Shown in pieces: positions 47,641-60,617 of a stretch of 64,000 nt of DNA. Both the position numbers and the translations under genes were made by a program. This stretch comes from Sipunculus nudus. Its lineage: Eukaryota; Annelida; Sipuncula; Golfingiida; Sipunculidae. The notes below the pieces were generated by a model, which was not told the origin of the DNA, made no database searches, and saw nothing but the letters and a program-made list of their open reading frames with translations. The DNA is taken from the NCBI GenBank assembly GCA_026874595.1, contig CM049306.1:5346019-5410018 (forward strand), read 5' to 3'. The stretch's first letter is position 1; each line of letters opens with the position of its first letter.

Positions 47641-50600
47641 CCTAAAGAGCAGCAAAATGAAACAATGAACCAATGGGAAAACATGATACCGTATCCTGGC
47701 GGAACAACATCGCAGAAATAGAAGAATTTCACTGTTTACTAAATGTTTCTGAAATGTGAATTACTGGTTTAAAATTAACTGTAACAAAGCCTTGACTGCA
47801 TGTCTGCGGGCTGTAAATTCCACTATGTCCCTCCAAACTCACAGAACACAGAGCACATACATCGAAGAATGTGTAGTGAAATTTGAGAGCCGGGTTAAGT
47901 GATTCTGACGTTGTGGGTACTGATGCAGTGCTCCTGTTGAATAAAGGAACGCCAAAAAAATGTCGAACTGAGACATTGCTCGTTATCATCTATTAAAAAT
48001 AAAGACGTTTTCCCTTAGAGACACAGGACAACGGCACGGTTTATACTCGTATGTTACCAATTGTGACAGGTCAGGAGACACCAAGAGGGAGCCTTGGAAA
48101 CATTTATTTGAGATGACGAAAAATATTGTGTATGCAGCATAAAATGTCAGAGGGTGCCAGCATTCACTGCACGCTGTGACAGAGCTGAGCCGGAAAGATA
48201 GATAGGTCCAGGAGGAGGTCAAAAAAGAAAACTGATATGGCAAGAAAGGATGAGCTCAGGATTTTGTTGGTTTGCCCTTTGAAGTTTAAGTATTAACGGC
48301 AAGGAGTCCTACTGAATGATCAGGAGGATAAAGAAAAGCAATGTAAAATACTGCAAACCATGTCTGAGGGCCCTTAGGATCAATTTACCTGCGGCCGGTT
48401 ACACGACCCCGGATAGTAATGGTGTGTTTAGATTTCCCTCACGTCTCTTTTTATACCTTGGTGCATTCTCTGCACACCTCGTCATCACTCTGAATTGTGC
48501 CTTTGTGACAAACATACTCAAAACGTTAATACATCGTAGAACAACTACATTTTACAATAAAACACCTACACTTGCCTTTGTTACGGCTATAAAAAAAACG
48601 TCTGCAGCAATTCTAGCGGCACCTCAACGTGACATCACTTAAGTTCTTTGTAAAGTCTGTACAATAAATCGCGATATCGAGAATCTGATAACATAAATTT
48701 CATAAATGGTGTGACCCTTTCCCAAGATAAAAATGAACTGTACATGAAATACCTGTACTATCGTGGGTATAGCATGATACATATTTACTGTATGTAAACA
48801 AGACTGTAGTATACATTAGGGTCTTTCATGCTGTTTCCATTCTGGAGCTTGTAGATTTTGCACCAGACAACGTCTCCATAACGAGGCTCTTGTTAATGCC
48901 ACGAACATGGACTGAATAGATGGAGCAGCTAATCTGGGACTAACTGTACCTACTTAAATGAACAAAACGGCGCCCCGACACAAGTCTGCTTTTATGACAA
49001 ATGGGATAAAAATGAATTTAGATTAGTTTTATTGCTGTGTTTGTTTTTAAGTACGCTATGAATATTTTACTGATTGATTAGAAAACGTAGATCGTCTAAA
49101 CTCACCTTCACTTAAAAAAAGAAACGTAAAAGGGAATTGGTTCCACAACGGTAATGCTTTCGGTGAAACACGGTCTTTTCATGGGCATTTTGAGAAATCA
49201 AATCTTTTTGAAGAAATGCCTTTAAGGTGAGGAAAATCAGGGCACAAACCCTGAAAGCATTAGTAGCGTTATTCAGAAGAGAAAGGGGTGCTACATTTTG
49301 AAGCAAACAGAAATTCATTTTGGCTTAAGGGCTTGACTGGATTGTATTGAAATTTTATCTACCATTTACACATCAGAGCAAGTGTACATTAAAGGCGGAG
49401 GGGCTGACAGGTGCTCTCCACAACACGGGAATCGTACCTGAAACGACGATTGTTGAATTTTCTAAAGTAAAATTTCTGTTGCTGGTAAAAAGTAATCCAT
49501 AGAAAGAAGGGACAGGGTATTTTTATAAACATATTTTTCTGTTTGTGTCTGTAACATGTCTAACAAATCCAGCAAAAGGTGTAGTACTTTAATTTATCAA
49601 TTCTGTCATGTATGTTCGTAAATTGACAGTGTACTGAATCAAAGAATTTCGACGATAGTCTAAAAATACGTACACTCCCGCAAACTTTAATACAACCCAG
49701 GTGACTGCCGTAGGGGATGGAATATTGTCTGTTCCTGTCTGTTTGATTTTGAGCATGCGATGAACCAATAAATCATTACGTTGTCATCGATTTGTCTTGA
49801 TAATACAGGACACGGGCGACGTCACAGGTGAAACAATATTCTTTTAACTATAAAGTAAGCCCTTACATAGATACAGCTGGGCCTGATTGTATTTATCTGG
49901 CCTGTGACGTCAGCTGTGTCGGGTTGTCTCGCGTGGCCAGTCAGTCGCAGGTGCTATGTAGTTGATTTCCGAGAAGAACTCATTATTATTAAATCATTAC
50001 ATTTTGAAAATTTTTTTTGGATTGGATGAGATGTTAGAGACTCGAAAGTTAGTCCCGGGGTAGGTACAAAAATACCAATTACCGAGAAAATGTGGACAGG
50101 AGAAAAACGATGGACGCCTAATTGTATGTTAGATAAAGTTCGGTGTAATTGTCGTCTTTACTTTAATTATATATCTTCAATCATGCACCCTGTTTTTACT
50201 GTTTTATATGATTTTTGGAGGTGTAAACAGACATTACGTTATTTGTTTAATTTTGGAATATTAAGCCTATTGTAATCATGTTAAAAAAAAAACAAATTAT
50301 ACTGCTAAGCAAGCATACATAAAGGTATAGGAATGATTATGTTTTCGTATCCTCTGTCGCTCCATCCGTCGGTGGAGGCATTACATGGTGGTACTGTACA
50401 GAATAGAGTTGATTAAATGTGAGATGTTGGTGGATGTGAGCGCTCTCTGAGTGCTGCTCAAATTTTACTTGGTTCTCAGAAAAGTCTTCATACAGGGAGT
50501 GTGAGATTATATGGAGAACCACAGGACGATGTTTGTCTGGCATATTGAAAAGATTTCTTTTATGATTCATCATTTAATTAGATCAGGGAACGCGACACCG

Positions 50601-51107
50601 CGGCACATTTGTTCGCCTGAGTCATTAGTACAGATAGAGTTTTAGAATTTGGAAGCTTTTATCATACAAATGTTGCCATTCATCAATGCGCGCCAAATGC
50701 TATATGTCGCTCATTGTCCTGTGGAAGCATTATGCTCTAATTAATGGATGCTACATTATCGCCAATTAATGTAGATTCCAGCCCCTTTCCTTGATTCTAT
50801 AGATAAAGGGTTGATATAGGTGAAAATGTTCAACGAGTTTGGGGAACTTATAGAATTATGTATTTCTTTTACCAAGGAAAATTTCCGATTTATTCATAAT
50901 ACAGATTAAAGTTATGGTACTTCTAAGAAAACGGTGTATATAATGTGTGGTGCTATCCCATGGAGGTTTTCATTGTCCAGTTATACAGTTACGGGATTTC
51001 CTGGTTAAATGAAATATAGGGCTAAGATTAATGCTTGGACTATCAACCGTTCATGGATTTCAAACATGAAATGTCATGTGCCTGATTTTTATATTTTATT
51101 ACATTTT
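47641..51107. other. Unassigned DNA
   Basis: No gene is recognised. The longest frame is 108 codons, plus strand 48316-48642, with no domain. A palindromic TGACGTCA lies at 49905-49912 and a GACGTCAC near 49815. A block at 50690-50780 holds three ATTAAT/TAATTA motifs. Nothing links these to a promoter. Confidence 0.4.
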
Positions 51108-52945
51108 TAGCTCAGTTGACTATAAGTCATCTGAGCTATAGTCGTGGTCCTTTGTCCGTCGTCCGTCCGTCCGGCCGACCGTTAATAGGGCACGTTTTTA
51201 AAGACCTATGAATCCAAAATTTTGCATACTGTTAGATGTCCCCAAAATCTCCTACCATACCGAAATTTGGGTCACTAAGACTTCGTTCCTTTGAGATATT
51301 AAGAAAAAACCTCTGTTTTCCATATAAAAGCCATTGTTACACTTCAAGACTGCCTAATATCAAAACCACTGATCTGTTTAATCTATGAACATACCAAAAA
51401 TTAGGTCAGTATTGCTTATTGTTTTGACGTTATGGGCCCAAATATAATACAATTTTTAAAAAATCTGGAAATATATTTACCCACTTAACATGAGAATTGC
51501 TGAAGCTGGAGACTTTTTTCAGGAATATAACTGTATTTAATAAAGATTCAATTGTTTACCCAAAATTAGATCTGAATTTTGCAAATTGTTCATGTTATTA
51601 GCATTAATATAAAATCAATACCTTAAATTTTGTCCAGCTATGGCAACGGCACATTTTTTCCCTGTAAGCACTGTTGATTTAATTTTCACAGCATATATAC
51701 ATAAGAATTTAATCTTTTAAAATCAAAGTTTCAAAGGAATTGATTGAGAAGAGTAGCTTTTATTCACCAAGTCAAATGTTGTTTACATCTAGCCCACGAA
51801 GTAGTACAGCCTTCACTTGTGTTATGTAACCCACCCCAGGCAGCTTACCTTGGCTAAGCTTGGCCACTACTAGCAGGCTTCCCCTCTGCCCTGCACTCTC
51901 CCTCCCCCCGATGGTGCATTATCTAGATGAATGTTATAATTTTCTGTATTTTATCATTCCTATTCTTGGCTTTGCTACATTTTAGATTTTGTATTGTACC
52001 ACAAGGGTTACAATGATTAAAGTGCACATTTAAAAGTGGTGTATTGCTATGAAAGTGTGGATATTCATCAGATAAGTAATTCCTTACTTCAGAAGAATAA
52101 AAACATCACCAGGTGGGAAACTGACTATTAATTCCAGTAAAAAAAATTTATAGCTGAGATAGTAATCAGCACAATGATATTGTTTGTCCCTCATTCAACA
52201 AACATTGTGTATACTTTATTTGAAAAGATGTTTTTATTTTATCAAATTTACTGAATCTTTTATCTTATTCCGGTGAATAAAATTAAGCATGTACTAAAAA
52301 TTCCGATGTGCAAAACTTTTTAATAGTGGTTCAAGGAATAACCTTGAAGATGCCAAGTTGTGGCATTCTTTTCTTTTTAAATTCAGTTTTATCATTTGTG
52401 ATTTAAAAATAATAAAATGTATGTGTATGCATAATATGACCCAACATGAGCTACACTTTGGATAAAAAATGATTGCAAGTTAGAATTCTGATATTTTAAC
52501 TTATATTTTCAGATCTTTTTATTACAAATTTATAAAACTTGTAAATAAAAAAAAATGAATCATATAAAAACTATTAATGGAAAAGTGGATATGCTAAAAA
52601 AATAGGCGTATATATAAAATTAAATTTATTATCAAGTGAAATAAAGGTATTAGTCCATTCTGTCCACTTGCCTGTCCATCTGTAAATTTTTCATATGCTT
52701 CACAGTATCTCAAAACGTTAACTGTTTTTCTTCATGACGGTCATGTCAGAGTATTAGTTTGACAATCATATATTTAGAACTTTACTGTAACCAAGTAAAA
52801 TAAAACCCTTTCCTCTTAGCTGCTTATATGCTTATATATATGGAAAACATTTCAATAGAAGAAACATTACAATAGAATTTTGCATATTTTGCATTTGCAA
52901 AAATTCAAACTTCAGCTGAGCGCCGAGACTCATGGGTCCCTTGTT
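51108..52945 (+). mobile_element. Hairpin-ended non-autonomous element, plus strand, 1.84 kb
   Basis: It begins with a 31-nt hairpin at 51108-51138 (TAGCTCAGTTGACT, loop ATA, AGTCATCTGAGCTA, one mismatch). TTTGTCCGTCGTCCGTCCGT and CCGTTAATAGGGCAC follow. It ends CAGCTGAGCGCCGAGACTC then ATGGGTCCCTTGTT, with a small stem GACTC-AT-GGGTC. The minus copy at 21474-22414 has the same ends but half the length. The interior is AT-rich and encodes no protein. Hairpins near both ends hint at rolling-circle relatives, but the 3' end lacks CTRR, so the class is open. I know the family as a common lophotrochozoan repeat. Confidence 0.8.
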
Positions 52946-53065
52946 ATTAACACGGACCCACAAGTCAATATATTACAGAATTTAGATCAAAGCCTTAACC
53001 TTGTCCTAGCAGGGCTTTTTACCCGCGTGTCCTCTTCCAAATATACCCCCACCCCCCAGAAATCA

Positions 53066-53180
53066 GGGGCGGATCAAGGATTTAAAAAAAGGAATAAACC
53101 TAAAAAGAGATCCCCAGGTCCCGCGAATGGAAAAGTGGGGGTCCTAACCCCCTGAACCCACCCGCTGGATCGGCTTCTGG
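53066..53180 (+). mobile_element. hAT-MITE-like element
   Basis: It starts GGGGCGGATCAAGGATTT (CAGGGGCGGATC including two flanking bases) and ends CCCGCTGGATCGGCTTCTG, an imperfect inverted pair. The middle has CCCCAGGTCCCGCG and GTCCTAACCCCCTGAACCC. Related copies lie at 29335-29560 and 19187-19331. No clear 8-bp target duplication is seen. Confidence 0.6.
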
Positions 53181-54728
53181 ATACGTCATAGATAAAATAT
53201 GCAGTTCGACATATTAATGTCAATATCCCATAAACTAATCACATGAACAGGTGCTATATGAGACATATATGAGAATGATTACCTGTATATTTGCCTTGAA
53301 CCCTATTGCTAATCCTTGAGGTAACAATATTCTTTAACATTTCCAATGGTGGTGGTAATAATAGATATGATTAATATGATATGTTATTGTTAATCGTATA
53401 ATCGATATCGAAATCAATCGATATCCACAGTTTTGCTATTGAGGATCGGGAGGGGGAACTCGGTTTAGATGCCAATTATTTTATACATTATTGGTTCGGA
53501 ACTGGTTCATCAACCACGGTGACCTTGCATGACTTGTCTGTATCTGTCAGGAAATGTTTATGACATCATAAATAAACCCCTGTAAGGGTGATCCACAGGT
53601 TGCATATCAAAACCCACCACTAGCAGGATATATTGATGACGTGTGTGTGTGTGGATGCCGGGAAGACATGAGAAGAGCGGAGACACCGGACATCCGGTTC
53701 TCTGTATGACTATGAATGTACGGTTGGTCATCAAAGGGCTATCCGACTTCTCATCAGCAAATACTAGTTAATGGCCAGTGGCGGATCGAGAGGGGGCGCC
53801 GGCGGCACGCCCGCCCCCCCTACATATTTCATTTTTTCTATTTCTTTTCTCATTTATTCGTGCTTAATTTTCATTTTCATTTTTCTGTTTTATTCCCTAG
53901 CAATTTGTTTACATGGTTATCCACAGTAGTAACTTTTATCATAAATTAAAGATATTAAAGAAAAACTGTTTAAACTGCTCCTTTAAGATAGCATCACATT
54001 CTAGGCCCAGTAAATTTATTTAAAAAAAAGCCAGAGAGTCATTTTTACTATTGACAACAACATGCTACATTGTATGTAACTGTTCCAGTTTATATCCTAA
54101 AATTAAAGAAATATGAATATTAAAACGTTAACCTTCACCCCTTGAAGACATTTAAGAGTATATTTGTTGAGGAACAGAAAACCCTCATTATCTTTGTGAA
54201 AGTTGCCTAAAAAGATCCTCTTTACGTTGCATTTTAAAACATTTTCTCAGTATGGGAGGGTGACATCCCTTCCCCTCCCCCATATACCTGTAACTAACTT
54301 TAAGGGACCAAATCACCAATCTGACCGTTATAAATAAACGTAATCCCTTGGAGCTTTTATAAAAAAAATGGCCAGAAAACGTGGATATCACCGCACGCAG
54401 GCTGCTTGTTTTGTTTATATCAACGTGTTTTTTTTTTATATGTGGGGGCCCTGCCAAAATAAAACAAATTCAACAAGGGCATCTTGCGGCAGGTCAGATA
54501 AGCCAGAGTTTTGCAAAAGTTTTCCAACAAATGACCTTTCTCCTCATATATGCAACCTACCACCTCAGGATACATGCTTTTCCAGTTTGTCTACATTGCT
54601 GTGATTACAATCACGTTGTTCATACACCATTCACGGAGGCAGTATAAGAACATTTCATAACCGTAATTACCCTTGAATCATTAATATATACACAGAGGAA
54701 AATAAAACAATAAATATATTACTTAATG

Positions 54729-54731
<3 letters not shown>
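53181..54731. other. Unassigned DNA with a second hAT-MITE-like start
   Basis: 53771-53820 reads AGTGGCGGATCGAGAGGGGG and then GC-rich DNA into a C-run, like another 5' end of the family at 53066. It stops in T-rich DNA. Overlapping 78-89 codon frames at 54188-54647 are not recognised. Confidence 0.4.

Positions 54732-54765
<34 letters not shown>
54732..54765. repeat. TA microsatellite
   Basis: An uninterrupted TA run of about 34 bp. Confidence 0.95.
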
Positions 54766-54772
<7 letters not shown>

Positions 54773-55021
54773 TTGCAATATAACTTTAATAAAAACATCA
54801 ATGTAGATTTCATTCACAGGTGAAAATTAAGAAAATATATATTACATAATAATAATATAGATGTATGAATAGCCATGCTGGCTCATTGTATATAGATGGA
54901 GAGGGTATATACAGAAATGTCGGTTCACCGGGCAGTGAACCGATTTTTCTGGGTATACCTTCTCCATTAATGATAATAATAATGATAATATATATACACC
55001 ATAATTTAATATATATGTGTA

Positions 55022-55026
<5 letters not shown>

Positions 55027-55062
<36 letters not shown>
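55027..55062. repeat. TA microsatellite beside a tRNA-like element
   Basis: A TA run of about 36 bp ending just before ATCACAGGGTGAG. Another TA-rich stretch lies at 55203-55235, so the tRNA-like piece is framed by TA on both sides. Confidence 0.95.
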
Positions 55063-55065
<3 letters not shown>

Positions 55066-55074
55066 AGGGTGAGA

Positions 55075-55160
55075 AATGACTGGTGGGCCGATCGTGGAAT
55101 CGAACCCGCACGGCATGCACAGAAGTCCGGCATTCTAACCGCTTCGCAAGAAAAGAAAGC
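55075..55160 (-). repeat. tRNA-derived SINE-like piece, minus strand
   Basis: On the minus strand TTGCGAAGCGGT (55149-55138) matches the A box of RNA polymerase III promoters at 10 of 12 positions. GGTTCGATTCC (55106-55096) is a perfect B box, spaced as in tRNA. AGCGGTTAGAATGCC resembles a D arm. The anticodon and T stems do not pair properly, so it is not a functional tRNA. Best read as a tRNA-derived SINE head or a tRNA pseudogene lying between TA tracts. Confidence 0.6.
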
Positions 55161-55235
55161 TTCTTTGGCAAGGAAGTTGGAACCCTTATATGTGCACCGT
55201 GACATATATATAATTATATATATTATATATATATA

Positions 55236-56486
55236 CAAAACAATTAAATGCACAATTTAAGAAAGTAGTTTTCATAATACCCATCGACCGCCAATCAAGT
55301 ATCGACACCCCCCCCCCCCCCCCGTTCTTGAATTGTTGGACCACTCATGACGTCATTAACAGTGCTCAAATACTGCCCGGTCAGTGGCACGGCAGGGATT
55401 TCAGATAGAGAGAGCGCAGCATTAAACTCGAGGGGGTCTTTTTCAGCATTTTAGACACCTTTCTTTTACATACTTATTGATAGTTTATTGATGGGACAAT
55501 TAATATTTTCCAATTGTTAAAGGATTAATCCCCTTTCTCTAGTAAGACTTATTGAAAGACATCTGGTAGTATATGGTAGTATAGTGTGGGTATATATTAG
55601 GGAAAAATGTCCACCACACAGCACCTGACGTGTAAATCTAGATTAACTCGTATTTTCACAGAAGAAACGGTTTATATATACTCAGATGACGTGTATATCG
55701 TTTATTCTTGGAAAAACTTCTGTTCTGGAATTACACTTCAGCTGTTTGTTGTCCACAAGGTGTTTATAAAGTTAAGTCCCTTAACTGTATTCTTTTTTTA
55801 TGTTTTGACGTCTGCACCTGCGACTAGCTTTAACCAAAACCACTTATTCAGTAATGAACACACACTGTCAGCTTACCAGACTTATCAATTAGGACTGTAT
55901 TTAACTCGTCCACCATTTGTTAATCCCTGGGTTTGCAGCAGGTGCTGAGTCGCAGTGACCTGTTCGGATTCACAACAGTCAATTCAGCTGCCCCCTTCTC
56001 TGTATGTAATGTACAGTTGCTTCTTTAAATTATGTAGTCCCTGGTGGTCCAAAACTTAGGGGGGGGGGGGGAGGGGGCTGTTATATATGAAGCTACAATA
56101 ATAAACATTATTTGGCACCACATAATACAGTGTGTAAAAATACTCTTCTTTTTTTCTCGAGAGGCTTTTGATAAGATTCCGTGAAATTCTAAACAGACAG
56201 ACATAGTTTATAAAAATGGAGGTCTAAACACTTGGTAGTTTAAAAATAATTGAAAAAAAGACCATAAACTGTTTATTCGTTTGAATTCACAGCCAAAGAA
56301 ATCAAAGTAAAACTTGAAACGCCATGTTTTAAACCATTTTGAGAGGACAACTGGTTGCATTGCTGAATTGATTTCTATAACGTTATTGATTGGAGACACA
56401 GGAGACAAGGTAAATCGATGACAAAGATTATAGCAAGCCCATCACTGCATATCCGGAAAGTGTTGTTTTTGAACCGGCCAGTGAAA
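55236..56486. other. Unassigned DNA
   Basis: A poly-C tract lies near 55307-55323 and a poly-G tract near 56059-56070. A 113-codon plus frame at 55607-55948 has no recognised domain. Confidence 0.4.
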
Positions 56487-56645
56487 ATCTGGTATGAGTA
56501 GTGCTGTAAAACGTTCGGCTCTCTCTGCTGTCGATCGGGGTTCGATCCCCAGAGTTTCTATGAGAGTGAGTTGCAGTGGCCCGTGGTCGGTGGTTTTCTC
56601 CGGGTCCCTCCATCTCTATACAGACTACCAAACGCCATACTGAGA
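56487..56645 (+). repeat. tRNA-derived SINE
   Basis: GGTTCGATCCC at 56539-56549 is a perfect polymerase III B box inside a pairing T arm (CGGGG-TTCGAT-CCCC). The A box near 56499 is degenerate. Downstream is GGTGGTTTTCTCCGGGT and CCCTCCATCTCT, a central part I recall from invertebrate SINEs, then CCAAACGCCATACTG and A-rich DNA. Limits are approximate. Confidence 0.65.
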
Positions 56646-58321
56646 ACGAATATAAAGAAGCATAAATGTATGAATCGGATAGTTTTTAATCTTAATCACG
56701 TTTGTATGAAGAATTGATAGAACTGATTTAATAATCCATCTAGATACAGTTGAAAATATAGTATTCAGAACTTCTTTAGGCTTGCATCGATAATTTTTTA
56801 AACCCGGCCTTTCAAAAACTGAAACAGGGGCCGGTTAACAAAACATAATCATGAAGCTGTTCTTGGTATCAACATCTGAATGTTTATCAATATCTCTTTT
56901 TCATTCTAGATTTAAATTAGGTTTCATTCAGGTCGCAGTATTGGATTTGCCTGATGATAACATAGACCACTGTAAATTTTGTGGTTGAAAAAAAAGGTCA
57001 CACGAGAAAACAGGACACCAAAAAAATGCAGAATATTTGCAGATGTAAAAATTAAATGGACAACCCACTCATGTATCCTTGTAATAAACAGCTTACAATC
57101 TAAAACAAGGCGAAATAAGGCACGGTTTAACACAGACCAGACGGACCCAAGATTTTTAGGGTTATCCACATCACCTGTCACTCGTACAAGAAAGGTACTT
57201 TTTTTCTCTGATTTACAGTGTATGACAGGAAAGGCTGGTCCTGGCACTTAAATACATCCATCAATTATTTAAAAATGTTAACTCAGCATAAAAATACTCG
57301 AGACAGAATGGATAAATGTACAGCCTTTTCTTAAGTGTAATACACCAACACACCTGCACACATACAGTCTCTCTCTCTCTTGATCGATGTGAGTCGGTAT
57401 GAGCTGGTTAATAGCATACGACAAGTGTACAAATGGCGTCACATTTTCAGCATCAAAAGTGAATACAAATGAAGAAAAAGGTGAAAGGCCGGAGCATATT
57501 GTAAGTGAAGCTGGAGGAAAAAGGACAAAGATCAAGCAGAACTCCCACATCACAGTCCCAGGAATGATCATTCACGACATACACTTGGCTCCCCGTTGGT
57601 CTTGGTTTCAGTCTCTTGCCATTTTCCCATTACTCCACCTGTAACCAACACAAAATATCCTCCTAAATCAATATATAGAAATATTGTTTAATGTTTGGAG
57701 AGTTTAATTAATCTCAGGAGGAAGCCTGCCGGGTGCCGTTCCATTATTTTTTCCTGGTAACGTTTTCGCTCAATGTCAGCATTAAATCGCCCAAGGCTTC
57801 TGACAGGAGCGCAATCATGTGATTGTTAACTGATGTGACGTATTTAATCTGCAGGCAGAGAGCAGCTCCTTATTTTTCAGGATTTTCAATTAACAGTTCA
57901 TAATAATGATTTTGGTGTAATTCATAAAATTCATATAAAAAACTCTGTTCAGATGTTTTGTGTCATTTTACTAACAATCATTCAAAGTAATATTTTTCTT
58001 GCGGCAAACCTTGGTAGGAATTAGTTTTACTGTTTAAATGATGAACTGTTGCCAACGTTTTTTGGTGGGCGTTATAGACCTGGAAAATCAGCTTGTCTCA
58101 TAAACGATTCACGTCCCATATTATAAACATCGCTTTCTTGTGAGAATTCTCCTATGAATGCTTAAAGAACAAACTACGGCACAAGGTGCAAAGTCTTCCT
58201 GATTGAACTCTGTCCTTGTGTAATGATGACACTTAATTAGCTGACAGAGAGAGGGGGAATTGAACTTAAATCCGCGGCATCACGGACATTAAAACAATGT
58301 ACATTTAAACCTTTGTTTTCA
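56646..58321. other. Unassigned DNA
   Basis: Opposed frames at 56924-57251 (107 and 90 codons) and 57278-57644 (97 and 81 codons) have no recognised domain. GGGGAATTGAAC near 58255, followed by GGCATCACGGACATT, faintly resembles the tRNA-like piece at 55075. A block at 57700-57900 looks less AT-simple than its surroundings, but its role is unknown. Confidence 0.35.
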
Positions 58322-58632
58322 AAGCAGATAAATAGCATTATCCTTAGAAGCCTGCCCTTATGTAAATATTTTATTTATCAAACACAAAAAATAGTTGAGT
58401 CAAAATGAAAAAAAGTCAGAAATTTAACCAAGCATATCTGGAACGCCAAGCTATAATTATTATGATATGAATAATATATATATTAAGCAGATAAATAGCA
58501 TTATCCTTAGAAGCCTGCCCTTATGTAAATATTTTATTTATCAAACACAAAAAATAGTTGAGTCAAAATGAAAAAAAGTCAGAAATTTAACCAAGCATAT
58601 CTGGAACGCCAAGCTATAATTATTATGATATG

Positions 58633-58647
<15 letters not shown>
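58322..58647. repeat. Perfect 163-bp tandem duplication
   Basis: Two adjacent copies (58322-58484 and 58485-58647) begin AAGCAGATAAATAGCATTAT and run to GATATGAATAATATATATAT. I see no difference between them except where the second enters the TA tract. Non-coding. Confidence 0.9.

Positions 58648-58680
<33 letters not shown>
58636..58680. repeat. TA microsatellite after the 163-bp duplication
   Basis: About 45 bp of TA. The first copy of the duplication ends in a short TA run, while the second runs into this long one. Confidence 0.95.
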
Positions 58681-58682
<2 letters not shown>

Positions 58683-60558
58683 ACGTACAACGAATGCTTG
58701 TTACATATTTACACTTGATATTTTAAGTTCATTATAAGTTAAAATTATTCAAGCAAATGAATACAATGGCAGCCTTGTGGCCTTATTGGATTTCCGAAGG
58801 GTGTTTGGTAAAATATTTCACGGCAATTGCTTGAAAGATTCATGTGTTAATGGACATAAAAGGAATTCAAAGAGTGATGACATTGGACGATTGTATAAAG
58901 GTCTGGAATATTCTCTTGGTTGCAAACCGTAAGTAAATTTCCACGGCTATTGCGTAAAAGACTCTTGAGATCCTCGACTGAATCGGAATTCATGTATTTT
59001 TTTATGTCAGCCATTTTGGAAATTCGTTGCGCGGATACTCTTATGAGTGTTAAATGCTTGAAAGTGTTTGAGATAACGTTCGACAGGAATGCCAAGATCA
59101 CCGCCTGGCGGCCATATTGTATTCTGATCGGTCTGAAATTCCATAGCGCACCTCCTCTCATGTATATAAATCTCCCGTTCCTGAGATAATGATCGCAAAA
59201 TGGAGTGACGGACGGAAGGCCAGGGAAACGGATGGAGGAAAAACGAAGGACAACTAAAGGGGGGGGGGGGGGAGGGGGGCGGTCTTTTATTACGATCCGT
59301 TTACGAGTGCCCCCGCTAGAGGTGACGCTGGTGTGGTAAGCGTTTTACATTGTACTCTTCTTAACAGATATTTAAATAAAGCTGCACTTGTTTGCGGCTG
59401 AATAAGCGGAGTGAACTGCTCGTAGATGCGAGAAAATTAATGGAAACCCAGAGAGATTTAACGAGTAGTCATCCGTTTTGATAAAATATCATTTTTTCTT
59501 GTTTCTCATACCGGACTGGCTGACTGAAGACCCCCCCCCCCCCCCCACGAGCGCTCCAGTTGGAAGGGGCTGAAACCCGTTCCCTTCGCGCTCCCTATGG
59601 GCTCTTATTTTTTGAGTGGTGCCGTAAAGAGATAGGCCACCAAGCAAAACAGAGACCCGAATCGGGCCCACAGCGTACCCGGGGAGGGGGGGGGGGGGGG
59701 GGGGTACGGGGAAAGAAGAGCTATCCGAGGAGTCCAGAAGGCAACAGCATCCACAGGTACAATTCAGAAGCCCGTACGTCCGTTGCAGGCGCAACACCTC
59801 GGCCCACGACCACCAGAACTATCCGCCAGGACACTCCGCGCCATTATCGACATCGGCCATCTTATATCGGACAGTGCTACACAGATCAGCCTGAGAACCC
59901 CAAGTACTGACAGAATACAAAAACGGTTCTATTGTGTATAACAATAATTTTGTTCCAAAGCGCCTCATAAATAGTTGCAGCTTTAATGTCTGAGAGGCTT
60001 GTTTACAGTAAAAGATCTATTTTGTGGCGCCTACATACACTCTTGGATCAACAACAAACATTTAATGACTGACATTTCATGCGTTATCTCTCGCACAGTC
60101 TTGCGGTTTTTATGCTGTTAACGCCTGAAGATTAACAGCATTCACACCGTAACATGATGCTTTTCTCTCAGCTACTGTTATTTGTTCGTCAGCTCGCCGT
60201 AAGGGTACACCTCTTGGTTCCGTGGGTCGCTCATTTACTCCAATCCGTATCGCTTTCGTAATTTCCCGTCACACGTGATACGTGAGGAGTTTGTTTGGGA
60301 GACTTTAAGTACGATGCTGTCCCTGGATCGGATAAATGACAAACCTGCGCACGCCGGGAGGCTGTATTTACGTATAATGACAATGGAATCGGACGCCTCA
60401 TCCAAATTAATCAGCCATTCTTATCGGGGATAAATTATTTCCTGGAAAAGTCATCTTACTTAGCCAACAGAAAGAGTATGAAAAACATAAGCTGATTTCG
60501 TGACTATACTGCAGTACGTGATCGGCACAGTTGCGAATCTGTAAAACGACTTTTTAGG

Positions 60559-60559
<1 letters not shown>
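58681..60559. other. Unassigned DNA with poly-G and poly-C tracts
   Basis: Between 58760 and 59170 phrases such as GGCAGCC, TCAGCCATTTTGGA and GGCGGCCATATTGT recur, as in decayed dispersed repeats; the 104-codon minus frame 58847-59161 overlaps them. G- or C-tracts occur near 59259, 59530 and 59688. A 116-codon plus frame at 59560-59910 passes through poly-G and is not credible. CCAAATTAATCAGCC near 60399 is homeodomain-site-like. Confidence 0.35.

Positions 60560-60613
<54 letters not shown>
60560..60613. repeat. TA microsatellite
   Basis: About 54 bp of uninterrupted TA, followed by TTTATTTACT and a further short TA run. Confidence 0.95.

Positions 60614-60617
<4 letters not shown>

Noticed and set aside
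48316-48642. 108-codon plus frame as a small gene
   Set aside because: No domain, signal or splice evidence is visible; its length is within chance in AT-rich DNA.
55075-55160. Functional tRNA gene
   Set aside because: The A and B boxes fit, but the anticodon and T stems do not pair.
59560-59910. 116-codon plus frame rich in Arg and Gly
   Set aside because: It crosses a poly-G tract, which produces the Gly run, and the rest is not recognised.
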